64,000 bases of DNA from assembly GCA_025201375.1 (NCBI GenBank), contig JAIWZP010000040.1, positions 124,001 through 188,000 of the forward strand. The letters run 5' to 3'. Positions within the stretch are counted from its first letter, which is position 1, and each line of letters opens with the position of its first letter. Both the position numbers and the translations under genes were made by a program. Source of the DNA: Gongronella butleri (lineage: Eukaryota > Mucoromycota > Mucoromycetes > Mucorales > Cunninghamellaceae). Below, one piece after another: positions 1 through 9,600 of the stretch. The notes beneath the pieces were generated by a model. That model was not told where the DNA came from. It made no database searches and saw nothing but the letters and a program-made list of their open reading frames with translations.

Positions 1-402
1 ACCATTGCCATTGCCCTGGTCTATGGCCTTTCCTTTGGCATTGCGCCCGCAGCTACGGCCGAATTCGGCACAAATGTACGTGAAAAAATAAATCGAGAAA
101 AAAACAGAAAAAAAAAAACAGACGCGTTTCTAACTTTTCTTCTTGGTTTTGGCTAGGTCTTTGCGCGCAATTGGGGCATTCTGCTGTTTGCGCCGGCGTT
201 GGGCAGCCAGCTGTTCAACGTACTCTTTGGTGCACTGTATGACATGGAAGCTGACAAGCAAGGTGTGCACATTTGCCAGGGCCCCGAGTGTTTCCGCCAC
301 ACCTACTGGGTCGGCATCGCCACCGATGTCATTTGTGCCATCCTCATGACCTGGACCCTTTTCAAGCTCGGGTTCCATCGACGCTTGCCCACGACCGCCT
401 GA
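1..402 (+). CDS. MFS transporter, nodulin-like/Mch1-type, C-terminal part (5' partial)
   Basis: Two exons are visible, 1-75 and 157-402, separated by an 81-nt intron with donor GTACGT, branch site TTCTAAC near 129-134 and acceptor TAG. The frame is continuous and runs to TGA at 400-402. The product has a hydrophobic stretch, then VFARNWGILLFAPALGSQLF, a small loop with paired cysteines (ICQGPECF) and a last membrane span, ending in a short basic tail. The N-x-G-I-L-x-x-x-P-x-x-G-x-x-x-F-x-x-L-Y-D pattern followed by a C-x-G-x-x-C-F loop is typical of the last helices of nodulin-like/Mch1-type major facilitator proteins, putative monocarboxylate-type carriers in fungal membranes. The substrate cannot be told from this fragment. 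A poly(A) signal AATAAA lies at about 611-616. The 5' part is outside the window. Confidence 0.7.
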
Positions 403-2038
403 CGGATTCAATTTTTTATTCTTTTTCTACGTGTTTGACGATCCCCCGCCCCCTTTCCCCGTCCTCCTCACACATTCCCAAGATTTACCCCCTTTTTTTG
501 TCTTGCTTTCAATATTTAGACTACCCCCTTTTTTTTTTTATAATTATTTAGCCAGCCTTTTGTGTACGTATTCCCCCGTCCCCTTCCTTGTATAGAGCCA
601 AGTTGCTCAAAATAAAGCGTCTCCGATGCTGTTGACGCGTGATTTTTTTTTTTTAAATCCTGTGTGCCTGGGACGCGCAGTGTCTCGCCTGATGCCCGGC
701 ATGAGCTTTTACGCGACATTTGACACGTCACCACGGCAGAGAGGACAAAAAGTGTGATTTTCGCCACAATTGGCAAGGACACCACCTGCTGTTGACAGCG
801 TGCATCCAGCAATGACTCCTTTGACAGGCGGACTTGTGCACCCAGCGCGCGTTTTGGGGTGCACGAGCGCTCAGGGGCAAAAATTGTCCTGGGTGGCACG
901 GCGCGCGTCTTTGGACGAAATACCTCTACCACTTTGCATCCCCCTTCCGCCTTGTAAGACGACCATGACGTGGATGCCAATTAAAAGCTGCCCACCATAA
1001 AACCGTCGCGGCTCTACGGAAACGAGACTTGGGCCTAGAAAAAAAGAAAAAAAAACGGAGAATTGAACTTTTGACGCGCAACGTCTCCCCCCCCAAAAAA
1101 AAAGATGACGACATTTCTGGCCCTTTTTTGTTCGAGATCAGCTCCACCTTCATGATGCGTTTAAGAGAGAAAAAAAAGTGAAAGGAAGCCTGACATCTCT
1201 TCAGTTTTAGCATTTGAATCGAGCTCACACATTCGTTGTAAATGGCAAGCACGTATGCCCTCTCTTAGAGCCAGCCCCAATGACGATGCATGCGTAGCAA
1301 ATGGCAGCGCCACTGATCAAATTCATCGCCTAACTTGCCTTGGCAGTGGAGGAGCGGAGGGGGTTCAGGCGCCGACAAAGAGGTTTCCCTCTTTTCTTGT
1401 GATTTTTTAAGACCGGCCGGCCAGAAAAGAAGCCAATTAGCCCATGCGGGAGCGCCGCAATCTCTTGGCAGCTGGCCCTGGATGGCCATAGCCCACGGCC
1501 ATGGTTCTGTTACTGTTTTTACATTGTAACGCGTACCCCCCTTTTTGTTGTTGTTCGAAGTCATTGGCGAATGGCCCAATGGCCAGATTGGCCAAGAACA
1601 ATCAAAGTTGCCACCGAGTCTGGACCCCATCCGCCTGAAAATGATCAGCAAGGAAGATGACAACGTGGTCGATGACTTTTATTGGCGGTGTCGACCAATG
1701 AGAGCGCTGCGGCACCTCATTTCACGCTTTTTTCATGATGGGATCACGAACAATGAATTATGGAAAGAAAACAAACAAATAGAATTTATTTTCTAATGGG
1801 GATGCGTTGTGTACACGGGTCACAGACCCAAGGGGAGGTGAGGTGAGGGGAGGGGGAAGGAAGGAGGGACCGCATCCATGACGGATGCAGCAATGAACAA
1901 AACGAAAGAAGCAAAATGCAAATGGGTGGCGGATCAGCGCCCCATTGTCTGCCATTGATCCGGTCAAAAGCAGCCATTGGGCAATTGGGGGTCAAGTGCG
2001 CACAGCGCAAAAAAAAAAAAAAAAAAGAAAAAGGCCAT
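403..2038. other. Convergent intergenic region
   Basis: This 1.6 kb holds the 3' flanks of the transporter (AATAAA near 611) and of the double-psi beta-barrel gene on the minus strand (TTTATT at 1785-1790, read as AATAAA). Short open frames are present but show no recognisable protein, codon pattern or splice structure. I see no RNA gene. Confidence 0.5.
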
Positions 2039-2741
2039 CTAGACGTAGCTCCACTGGAGCTGGATGACGCCGACAGACAGCTTGGCAAGCTGCTCAAAGA
2101 CAGCAGGACTCAAATCCAAAGCACCCTTGGGGCACGAGGGGCACTAAAGAGCGAACAAAAAAAAAAGGAGCCGATCAGGACCGTGTCGCGTCTTTTTTTT
2201 TCTTTTTTCTAATTTGTTGAAACTTACGGTGTCGACGATGGTGGCGGTCACAGACTTGCCGCCATAAGTGATGTCGATTTGCTTGCCACACTTGGGATTG
2301 CTGTTGGAATTGGAGCCATTGGCCATGTCGGCTTCGTTGAGAGCAACGACCATGTCGGATTCCGAGTTGGTCTTGCCACAGCTGCCGAGATCAGGCGTAT
2401 ACCAGGTGCCGCGGCCAGAGTGAGTCGCGCCAGATGACGAGGACGACGACGAGCTGACATCCGTGGTGGTGGCAGCGGCCGCCGTGGTGGTCGAGCGTGT
2501 CTTTGTCGTGGATGTGGACGTGGTGGAGGTCGATGTCGACGTCGCAGACGCCGTGGTCGAGTCGGTGGGCACGAAATCATCGACATAATCGCCAAACAGG
2601 CCGCTGGCCGACGGAGCACCAGTCTCCGGGGTGAAATCAACATCTTGCTGATCGCGCGCTTGCAGGGGCACGGGAAGACACGAAATCTGCATCACCGCCA
2701 GGGCGAAAAGGGCAACCAACAAAGCAAGTCTATGATACATG
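2039..2741 (-). CDS. Secreted RlpA-like double-psi beta-barrel (barwin/expansin-like) protein
   Basis: Exon 1 is 2741-2228 and exon 2 is 2143-2039, joined across an 84-nt intron with donor GTAAGT. The protein is about 206 residues. It starts with a signal peptide (MYHRLALLVALFALAVMQIS), followed by a low-complexity Ser/Thr linker that is probably O-glycosylated. The double-psi beta-barrel domain runs from RGTWYTPDLGSCGKTN through NPKCGKQIDITYGGKSVTA and VDTCPSC to LDLSPAVFEQLA and a final W-S-Y-V. The CPSC and LDLSPAVFEQLA motifs are diagnostic of the fungal RlpA-like/barwin family. These are extracellular proteins often linked to the cell wall or host interaction; no enzyme activity is implied. 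A TATA-like TATAAAAAG lies on the minus strand at about 2814-2822, some 75 nt upstream of the ATG. The start at 2741 is chosen because it begins the signal peptide. Confidence 0.9.
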
Positions 2742-4602
2742 ATGATGATGTTTTTTTTTACAAATGGTTGAGGAACAAAGAAAAAAAAACATGAGCAAAG
2801 GGATCGGCTCCGCTTTTTATACCTTTTGGCAGCTCTCGGGTTTGTCAAAAGAGGCAAGGGCAATTTACTCTTTGTGCAAGGTGAGGCAACAATCAAAAAG
2901 GAATCAGCACATTTGTGCTTTCACGCGCCGATGGGCGACGCCCATCGTGCTGCCAATGGCAAATGCTTTTTTCGCGCTCAGTTTCATGGCGCGGCGACAC
3001 AAAAGAAAGGGGGCGGGCGATTGACAGGCCGCTACCCTATAACGTGGGCGAGACCACCACCTGTGGCCAAAGGGCCAAGGGACCCACACTCTAGTGTGAC
3101 CATGGGCTCGAATTGGGGGGAGCGCCTTATGAAGGATGATCAGGGCCCCCCTTTATTTTTGATGAAACATCTCAAAACAATGACAATTGGATCGTGCGCG
3201 CCCCCCGCCCGCCTCCGCCTCGTTTCCTTTGCATGGGCTTGTTTTTGGCCACAAAGGTAATTACCGCTTTTGATGTCCCTCTTCCGACCGAAGCAAAGGG
3301 CACCGAAAAAAAAAAAGGGGCCGCGAATCGATTGCAACGTTGATGAGTGTCCATCGGGGCGCCCCTTTGTGTCATCGTGATTGCCTGACGCCAGCCAGTT
3401 GGCCGACGCACGACGATGATGCGCGCTCCCTACCCCCCCATCGCGCCGGCGTCGGGATGCCATGCCATGGCCATCGGCGCCCCGGTCGACACGTGAAGCA
3501 AGCGCGGCCTGGCACATGTACAAATGTATCCAGGTCTCAAGCGCGCACTTTTTGCCAAATTATCACAGAAAAAAAATGCTGACTGACACTTGCGCCACGT
3601 CGCAAGATTTTGACCCACCGCTGGTGTTCTGCGCGCGGACTAGATCGATGGAAAAAAAAAAACACATGAAACCGGCCAACATCCCCAAATGGGTTTTTTC
3701 ATCCCGACCATCACTATAATTGTACGCTCCATCTGGACTGTCGTGTGCTGCACAATGCTCGGCGTCCCCAACGACAGAATGTAACCTATGCTTAGCCGAT
3801 CAATGGCGAGGACGAGGCTTGACAAAAAAAAAAAAAAAATAGAACCCTTCGTGTTCCAGTTCCAGAATACAGCGGTAGTGGGATCAACTGGGCAACAGAA
3901 AGTCATCAAAAAGAACAAAAAAAAAAAAATCGAGACTGTAAAAAAAAAATCTGGAGGTACAGCAGGCCCGCAAAGATTGAAAAACACGCTTTTTTGGTGA
4001 ATGTGTACGTTTTTATGCCGTGTAGCGCGATGATTCAGGCATCGAAATGATGGCACGCGTCAGTTTCTGTTCACTGTGATTGGAACATAGACAGATCAAA
4101 CGCTCTATTTGTGTGCAAAATCTAAAAGGATGAAAATCGTTCTTTTGTGCATTTTTTTAAGCACTTGTTGCTGAGAGATACTGACTAATTTTTTTTTTTC
4201 ATGCTTGCGGAAGCTCCTGTTTGAGAATATGGACAGACAGGCAGAGCCGAACTAGTATTATGTCTGCCAACCAATATCGAAAATGTGAGTTTTCAGAGCC
4301 ATTGCACTCCAACTCGCCGAAATCTCAGCGCGATGTCTCCAAACACAAATACTTTTACCGTCTTTGATCATAGATTCATTTAAGATGACTCGCGCGTCGA
4401 TACACTAGGCCGTTGTCGTGAAAGTCACCGAAATTGACAAAGCCTTACCCCCTTTTTCCTGGACGTGTCCTCCGGATCTTGTTCATCGGGTCCTATATTT
4501 GAGCTACAGATCCATTGCGCGAATGAGTCATTGGCGTGATAAACGAGGAACATCATGTTGAAAACTTTATGGATACCGCAGAAGAAAAAAAAGGAAGGCA
4601 CG
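2742..4602. other. Intergenic region without recognised genes
   Basis: This region contains the promoter of the double-psi beta-barrel gene and the 3' flank of the HTH-repeat gene. Homopolymer A and T runs are common (for example near 3310, 3825 and 3917). Open frames of 60-144 codons overlap on both strands but none has a coherent domain or intron structure. Nothing else was supported. Confidence 0.4.
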
Positions 4603-5676
4603 TCAAATAAGAATGCAAAAAGGAATTTCATCTAAAAACTCGATACGCTTGAATGGCGAACAGGCAGATGCGCTGCCGGGTGCATTTTCCACGCAGAGCG
4701 GCACAGGATCGATTTGCTCCTTCTTGGTGACCATCTGTTGTTCTTGTATGATTCGGGCCTTGATGACGCGCATGACGGTGACAATGCTCCTGCCGCACCG
4801 CGCCGCCACGATGGACGGGTCCACTCCCTCGTCAAGGAGCTGATTGATCTCGTTCAACTTGGGTGCAGTCACAATTGGCCTTTTGAACTGCTGCATTGTG
4901 CTTTTTATTTTGTGCACAGTCGAAGTTGCGCGGCCACAAGCGGCTGCCACCTTGTCTGTTGACATTCCGCTGAGTAGGAGTCGTTCGATCTCTTGTCTCT
5001 TTTGCTCATGCACGAATTGAATAGACTTGATTTTATGACTAGACTTGATTTTAAGCCCAGGCTCGATTTTATGCCTAGTTTCATGATTACTTTCCAAGCC
5101 AAATTTTCTTTTCACCATTGTGACAAAACAGGATGCTACACCACAGTCCTTCGCAATATTTTTGGGCAATTCACCAGCCAAGAGCTGCTCCATGATGTTT
5201 TCGACCGTGTGTGTATCGTATTTCATTTTCTCGTCAAGGAGATGAATGTCGGTTTCAAATTTCAGAAATCTGACAGTCAAACGTGATGTTTTGCTGATGC
5301 GAGCTGCTGTCACCGCGGGCACGCCTTTCAAAAGGAGTTTTATGATCTGTTGCTTTTTGATATCACCGAGTCGTCCAGGGAATCGCGCGGGGATAGGGCG
5401 CTGCAATTGGTACTTTATGGCCGTTCTTTTATTGACACCGCATGCCGCCGCCACCTGGGCAAGTGGATTACCCTGGCTAACGAGTTTTCGCATTTGGTTG
5501 ATCGTTGATGTGCTGCACTTTTTGGAGCGCTCGCGTGTTTTGGGAAATTTGTGCCTGCGTCGCTCGGCGTCAGCAATATAAAAACTCACACCACATTGGC
5601 GCGCCGTTTTTGCCACTGACATTCCACTCAACAAACACACCTTGATCTCGTCACGTTTTGCTTGGTCAAGAGACAT
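4603..5676 (-). CDS. Protein of six tandem helix-turn-helix units, function unknown
   Basis: An intronless ORF of 357 residues whose ATG at 5676 begins MSLDQAKRDEIK. It is built almost entirely of about six repeats of roughly 40 residues (around 5-42, 55-95, 103-142, 153-192, 224-262 and 270-308). Each has the pattern L-L-x-G, then eleven residues later the second residue of a C-G turn, then T-V-x-x-I/K. The glycine-to-glycine spacing (18-29, 69-80, 168-179, 237-248, 284-295) is exact in five units; unit 3 has lost the CG turn. This is the layout of simple trihelical HTH/homeodomain-like DNA-binding folds. Between units 4 and 5 is a basic linker of repeated H/L-K-I-K/E-S/P-S/G steps. The C-terminus carries a conserved tail, FKRIEFLDEIPFCILI. 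A nuclear DNA-binding role is inferred from fold only; no named family was recognised. A truncated paralogue lies 1.1 kb further along. Confidence 0.7.
   Translation of the reverse strand: MSLDQAKRDEIKVCLLSGMSVAKTARQCGVSFYIADAERRRHKFPKTRERSKKCSTSTINQMRKLVSQGNPLAQVAAACGVNKRTAIKYQLQRPIPARFPGRLGDIKKQQIIKLLLKGVPAVTAARISKTSRLTVRFLKFETDIHLLDEKMKYDTHTVENIMEQLLAGELPKNIAKDCGVASCFVTMVKRKFGLESNHETRHKIEPGLKIKSSHKIKSIQFVHEQKRQEIERLLLSGMSTDKVAAACGRATSTVHKIKSTMQQFKRPIVTAPKLNEINQLLDEGVDPSIVAARCGRSIVTVMRVIKARIIQEQQMVTKKEQIDPVPLCVENAPGSASACSPFKRIEFLDEIPFCILI
5022..5085 (+). repeat. 18-bp minisatellite inside the HTH-repeat gene
   Basis: Three consecutive, imperfect 18-bp units: TAGACTTGATTTTATGAC, TAGACTTGATTTTAAGCC and CAGGCTCGATTTTATGCC. 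On the coding strand they encode the basic inter-unit linker (HKIKSS, LKIKSS and HKIEPG steps). The unit length is a multiple of three, so copy-number change would keep the frame and alter only linker length. Confidence 0.7.
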
Positions 5677-5939
5677 GGATACGATAAAGAAAGTGGCTGG
5701 AAGAAAGGAAAAAAAAAAGAGGGGCTGGAGAAGAATGAGGAGATGGCGTTTTCGTTCGTTTCAAAAGAACGCCATCGCGCCACCCCAATTCAAGTCCGAT
5801 CTCACATGAAACATCCATGTCATACGCGTCAATGTCTGATCTACTCTGGACTCGAGTTCCTTTACATCGAAGGCGATCTCTTTCAAGAAAGCAGCAAATT
5901 TTAGTCTTTTACATTTTGCGTAACCATTCCACTACCGGA

Positions 5940-6720
5940 CCAACAAATAGAGCATCGTTCCCTGCGTACGTGGACAACGGCTATCATAAAAAAATCTTTT
6001 TTTTTTTTTGGCATTTTTGGCACGGCTTTACGGTAAAACCAATTGACAATTTTCTATGCGTGATAAAGCGCGTCAAATGCCGAGTTGCACGCATCCGTCA
6101 CTAATCCAACCCGTGCGCTCGGGCTGTCTCTTTCTTGTAGTGGACGGCAATTAGCGCGACTCTATTGCTCGTTCCAGAGATGTAATTCACTTGCAAAATT
6201 TATCTGATTTAGCTCATTGCTCGCTAACGAGCATTGATATTTCTTTTTTTTTCTTGATATTATTCGTGGTTACTCTGTTCATTCTTTCTTGTGTTTAACA
6301 TTTGACGCGACTCTGGAACTTGATTTTTATTTTTGATTTAGGGGCTTGCTATGGTTAAATTTTCTTTTGCGCATGACGCGTCCTTAAACCTGTAGAGCAG
6401 CTTTGGATAGAGTCTAGCCCAGTTTCTCAGATGTCTCAAATGTATAAAAACGGGGTTTAGCGATTTGCTTTAGTGCTTTATTTTCCTCAAGCAATATCAA
6501 ATTATGCCATTTTCTTAAATGAACGTTCTGACGTCATTTTTACGTCAGGTTACAAGCATGCAACATGGGCAAAATGTTGCGCGAGAACGACTCTCTAGAA
6601 TGGTGTGATTTGCATGGTCTAAACTCAGCAAGTTGATGAGAATTGAACAAGATAGTAAAAAGCTGCATTTTCGCGCCTCGCGTCTAGTCACGTGCTGCAT
6701 TTTTAAAATAAAAAGAGGGA
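5940..6720 (+). repeat. RepB dispersed repeat, copy 1
   Basis: A non-coding segment that aligns by eye with segments near 13.2-14.1, 23.7-24.0 and 49.6-50.4 kb. Shared landmarks include a TTTTTGGCATTTTTGGCAC-like stretch near 6005, GATAAAGCGCGTC at 6062-6074 (GATAAACCGCGTC in copies 2 and 4) and TTTGCATGGTCTAAACTC at 6609-6626 (one mismatch to 50304-50321). No intact ORF spans it. Boundaries are approximate and similarity is diverged. Confidence 0.55.
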
Positions 6721-6777
6721 CAGGACGTAAAGTGCAATATGTATGGATAGAAACAAAAGAAAAAAAAGGACGACGCG

Positions 6778-7065
6778 TCAAATAAGAATGCAAAAAGGGA
6801 TTTCGTCTAAAAACTCGATGTGCTTGAACGACGAACTGGCAGATGTGTTCCCAGATGCATTTTCTGCGAATAAAGCCAGAGAGTCGGCTTGTTCCTTCTT
6901 GATCACGGGGTTTCCATGGATGTTGAGCCATTTTATCACGCGATTGATCGTCATAATGGCCAGAACGCATTGGTCGGTTATGCTGGACGGGCTCTTACCC
7001 TTGGCAAGGAACGTTTTGATCTTTTCCAGCTTGGGCTCGCATACACCTGGTGGTCTGCGCAGCAT
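6778..7065 (-). pseudogene. 5'-truncated paralogue of the HTH-repeat gene (last unit plus tail)
   Basis: A 95-codon open frame that aligns with only the sixth HTH unit and the C-terminal tail of the gene at 4603-5676. Both end in the same peptide, IEFLDEIPFCILI, and the nucleotide match continues a little past the stop codon (TCAAATAAGAATGCAAAAAG in both). Upstream of its ATG the frame is closed by an in-frame TAG, and units 1-5 are missing, so it is best read as a 5'-truncated duplicate. The remaining frame is intact, with mostly conservative changes, so expression as a small single-HTH protein cannot be excluded. Its start faces the MPP-alpha start about 350 bp away. Confidence 0.6.
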
Positions 7066-7413
7066 GGAAACGCGCCTTTCAAGCCTTTTTTTATTTCCCT
7101 ACTGTTCTTTCTTGTGGAAAATGCGAAAAGATGGATCTCGCCGCCGTAACAGTCGTCTGTTTGAGGTTTTGTGAGCCTTTTATGAATGCGCACTCCATCA
7201 TTGTATATGTTCAATACGACGGGACAGCAAGGCCAATGGCCAAGTGCGGCCATAAACGGCAAAAGGTGCTGTGCCTTTTTTGACATCTTGCGCTGTGGGT
7301 ATGAAAGGGGTGTTTAAGACCCAAAAAAAAGTCCGCCCTGATTCTTTTTTCTTCCATTTCTTCTTCTTCTGTCTTGTTGCCTTCTCCCCCTTTTGTTCTT
7401 TCCCATCCATTTC

Positions 7414-9215
7414 ATGTCGTCACGTCTATTGCAAGCGTCTTTTCGCAACGGCAAGCAGCTGATCTCTCACACGGCGGCGCCTCGCGCCTCGTTGCCTTTT
7501 GTCTGGAAGCGATCCGAGGCCACGCTGAACAAGGTAAACAAAGCAAACAAAGCAAACCTGGCCAAAATTTGGCCTGGTCTTTTGACGAAATGGCTCAATT
7601 TTATTTCGCTTTATTTGTTTTTTTCACAAAGGCTACGCTGCCAACGACCGTGCAGGAATACTCCAAGGCATCGACGGGCCTGTGCAAGGTGACGACGCTG
7701 CCCAATGGCGTGCGTGTGGCATCCGAAAATACACCTGGTCATTTTAGCGCCGTCGGCGTCTATGTCGATGCTGGCAGCCGCTACGAAACGCCAGGGTCGC
7801 GTGGTGTCAGCCACATCCTCGATCGTCTGGCATTCAAGGTACAAGCTTAAAAAGAAAAAAAAAAAGAAGACGACTCATCCCTCATCATTTTTCATTTTTT
7901 CATCATTTTTTTCATTTTTTCGCAGAGCACGTCGCATCGTTCCGCCGAGGAGATGGTATCCGAGCTTGAATCGCTGGGAGGCAACATCATGTGCTCGTCG
8001 TCGCGCGAATCGATCATGTACCAATCTGCGATTTTCTCGCAGGATGTTGGTCGTGTGCTGTCTGTGCTTGCGGACACGATTTGCCACGCCAAGATCGACG
8101 CTGCGGAGGTGGACGAGCAGCGCATGACGGCGTTGTACGAAATTGAAGAGATTTGGTCCAAACCGGAGATGATTTTGCCGGAAATTCTGCATACCGTTGC
8201 GTTCCGGGGCAACACGCTGGGCAATCCGCTGCTGTGTCCTCCCGAGAGCTTGCAAACCATGACGCCGGAGCTGATCCGTGAGTACATGAACACATGGTAC
8301 CGTCCCGAGCGCATGGTCATTGCGGCGTGCGGCGCCGAACATGATCACGTTGTCGATCTCGCTCTCCAACACTTTGGACACATGGCGGCTTCGCAGGATC
8401 CTCTCGATTCCGTGGCATCGCACGCGCAGGTCATGCAGCACCGTGCAGACAAATCGTGGCTCGCGAAATTGTTCAACAATGGCACGAGCACGGCGCCAAA
8501 GGACCTCGCCACGCAACCTGCGCGGTACACGGGCGGCGCCGAGTTCCTGGAGGCGCCCGGGTCGCCATTGACACACGTGTACGTTGGCCTCGAAGGTCTT
8601 TCCATTGACGATGACGACATTTATGCGTTGGCGACGCTGCAGATCCTGTTGGGCGGCGGCGGGTCGTTCTCTGCCGGTGGCCCCGGCAAGGGCATGTACT
8701 CGCGTCTCTTCACCAACGTTCTGAACCAATATTACTGGGTCGAATCGTGCCAGTCGTTCAATCACTGCTACACGGATTCGGGGCTCTTTGGTATTGCTGG
8801 GTCGTGCCCGCCCGAATACGCGAGCGCCATGGTCGAGGTCATCTGCCGCGAGCTGGACCTGGTGTCGCGTGCAGACGCAGGTGCCCTCGGCGTCAATGAT
8901 GTTGAATTGTCGCGCGCAAAGAACCAGCTAAAGAGCTCGTTGCTCATGAACCTCGAAAGCCGCATGGTCCAACTCGAGGATCTCGGCCGCCAAGTCCAGG
9001 TTCATGGCAAAAAGACCGGAATTGACACCATGCTCGCCAGCATTGATCGCGTCAATCTCGAGGAATTGCGTCGCGTCGCGTCGCGCGTCGTCCGTGGCGC
9101 CGTCAGCGTCTCAAGCGGCGGCTCAGGCAAACCTACCTTTGTCATCCAAGGCCCCTCTCTCCAGAGCATGCAGGACGTCCACAAGGTCGCCGAAAAATAC
9201 GGCCTGGGCTGCTAA
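7414..9215 (+). CDS. MAS2: Mitochondrial processing peptidase alpha subunit
   Basis: Three exons, 7414-7533, 7632-7838 and 7926-9215, encode about 538 residues. The N-terminus (MSSRLLQASFRNGKQLISHT) is rich in R/S/L and lacks acidic residues, as expected of a mitochondrial presequence. The M16 peptidase fold follows: LPNGVRVASENTPGHFSAVG, VYVDAGSRYETPGSRGVSHI and LDRLAFKST. The catalytic H-x-x-E-H of the beta subunit is replaced by H-I-L-D-R, the hallmark of the non-catalytic alpha subunit. The glycine-rich substrate loop LLGGGGSFSAGGPGKGMYSR lies near residue 350. In the matrix it binds presequences and presents them to the beta subunit for cleavage. Length fits the fungal family (480-580). 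All introns are phase 0. The start is supported by the presequence. Yeast symbols are MAS2/MIF2; other fungi use mppA. Confidence 0.95.
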
Positions 9216-9600
9216 ATTCTTATTTTTTTTTGTAAATTATCCCCTCTTTCGCCTTTTGTACGTATATCTTTTATTTTTTTTTATTTTTGCATCCCACCTC
9301 TCTCTTCCCTTTTTTCGATTTGCTCTTTCTGATAGATTTTTCACCCTTCTCATTTTGTATGATCATGCATTCTTTTTTTTCTTCTTCTAAAATTAAAGCA
9401 ATTTTAAAAAATAGAGCTGAATGAGCACGGGTCAACGCGTTTTTTATTTTTTGGGTGATTTTTTTTCGCGGCTTGACGCGTCTCTGTACGTCAAAAATAC
9501 ACGGGGACGCGTAATGGTTTCCACCGGATGATCTTTAATTATTTTTTTATTTGGTCCTCAATTGAATGGATAAATAATGAAAAAAGCGGGGAGGGGGGAT
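9216..9600. other. Short convergent intergenic region
   Basis: T-rich 3' flanks of the MPP-alpha and ThrRS genes, containing two copies of ACGCGT in GACGCGT context (near 9475 and 9504) and one in AACGCGT (near 9437). No gene was seen. Confidence 0.5.
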
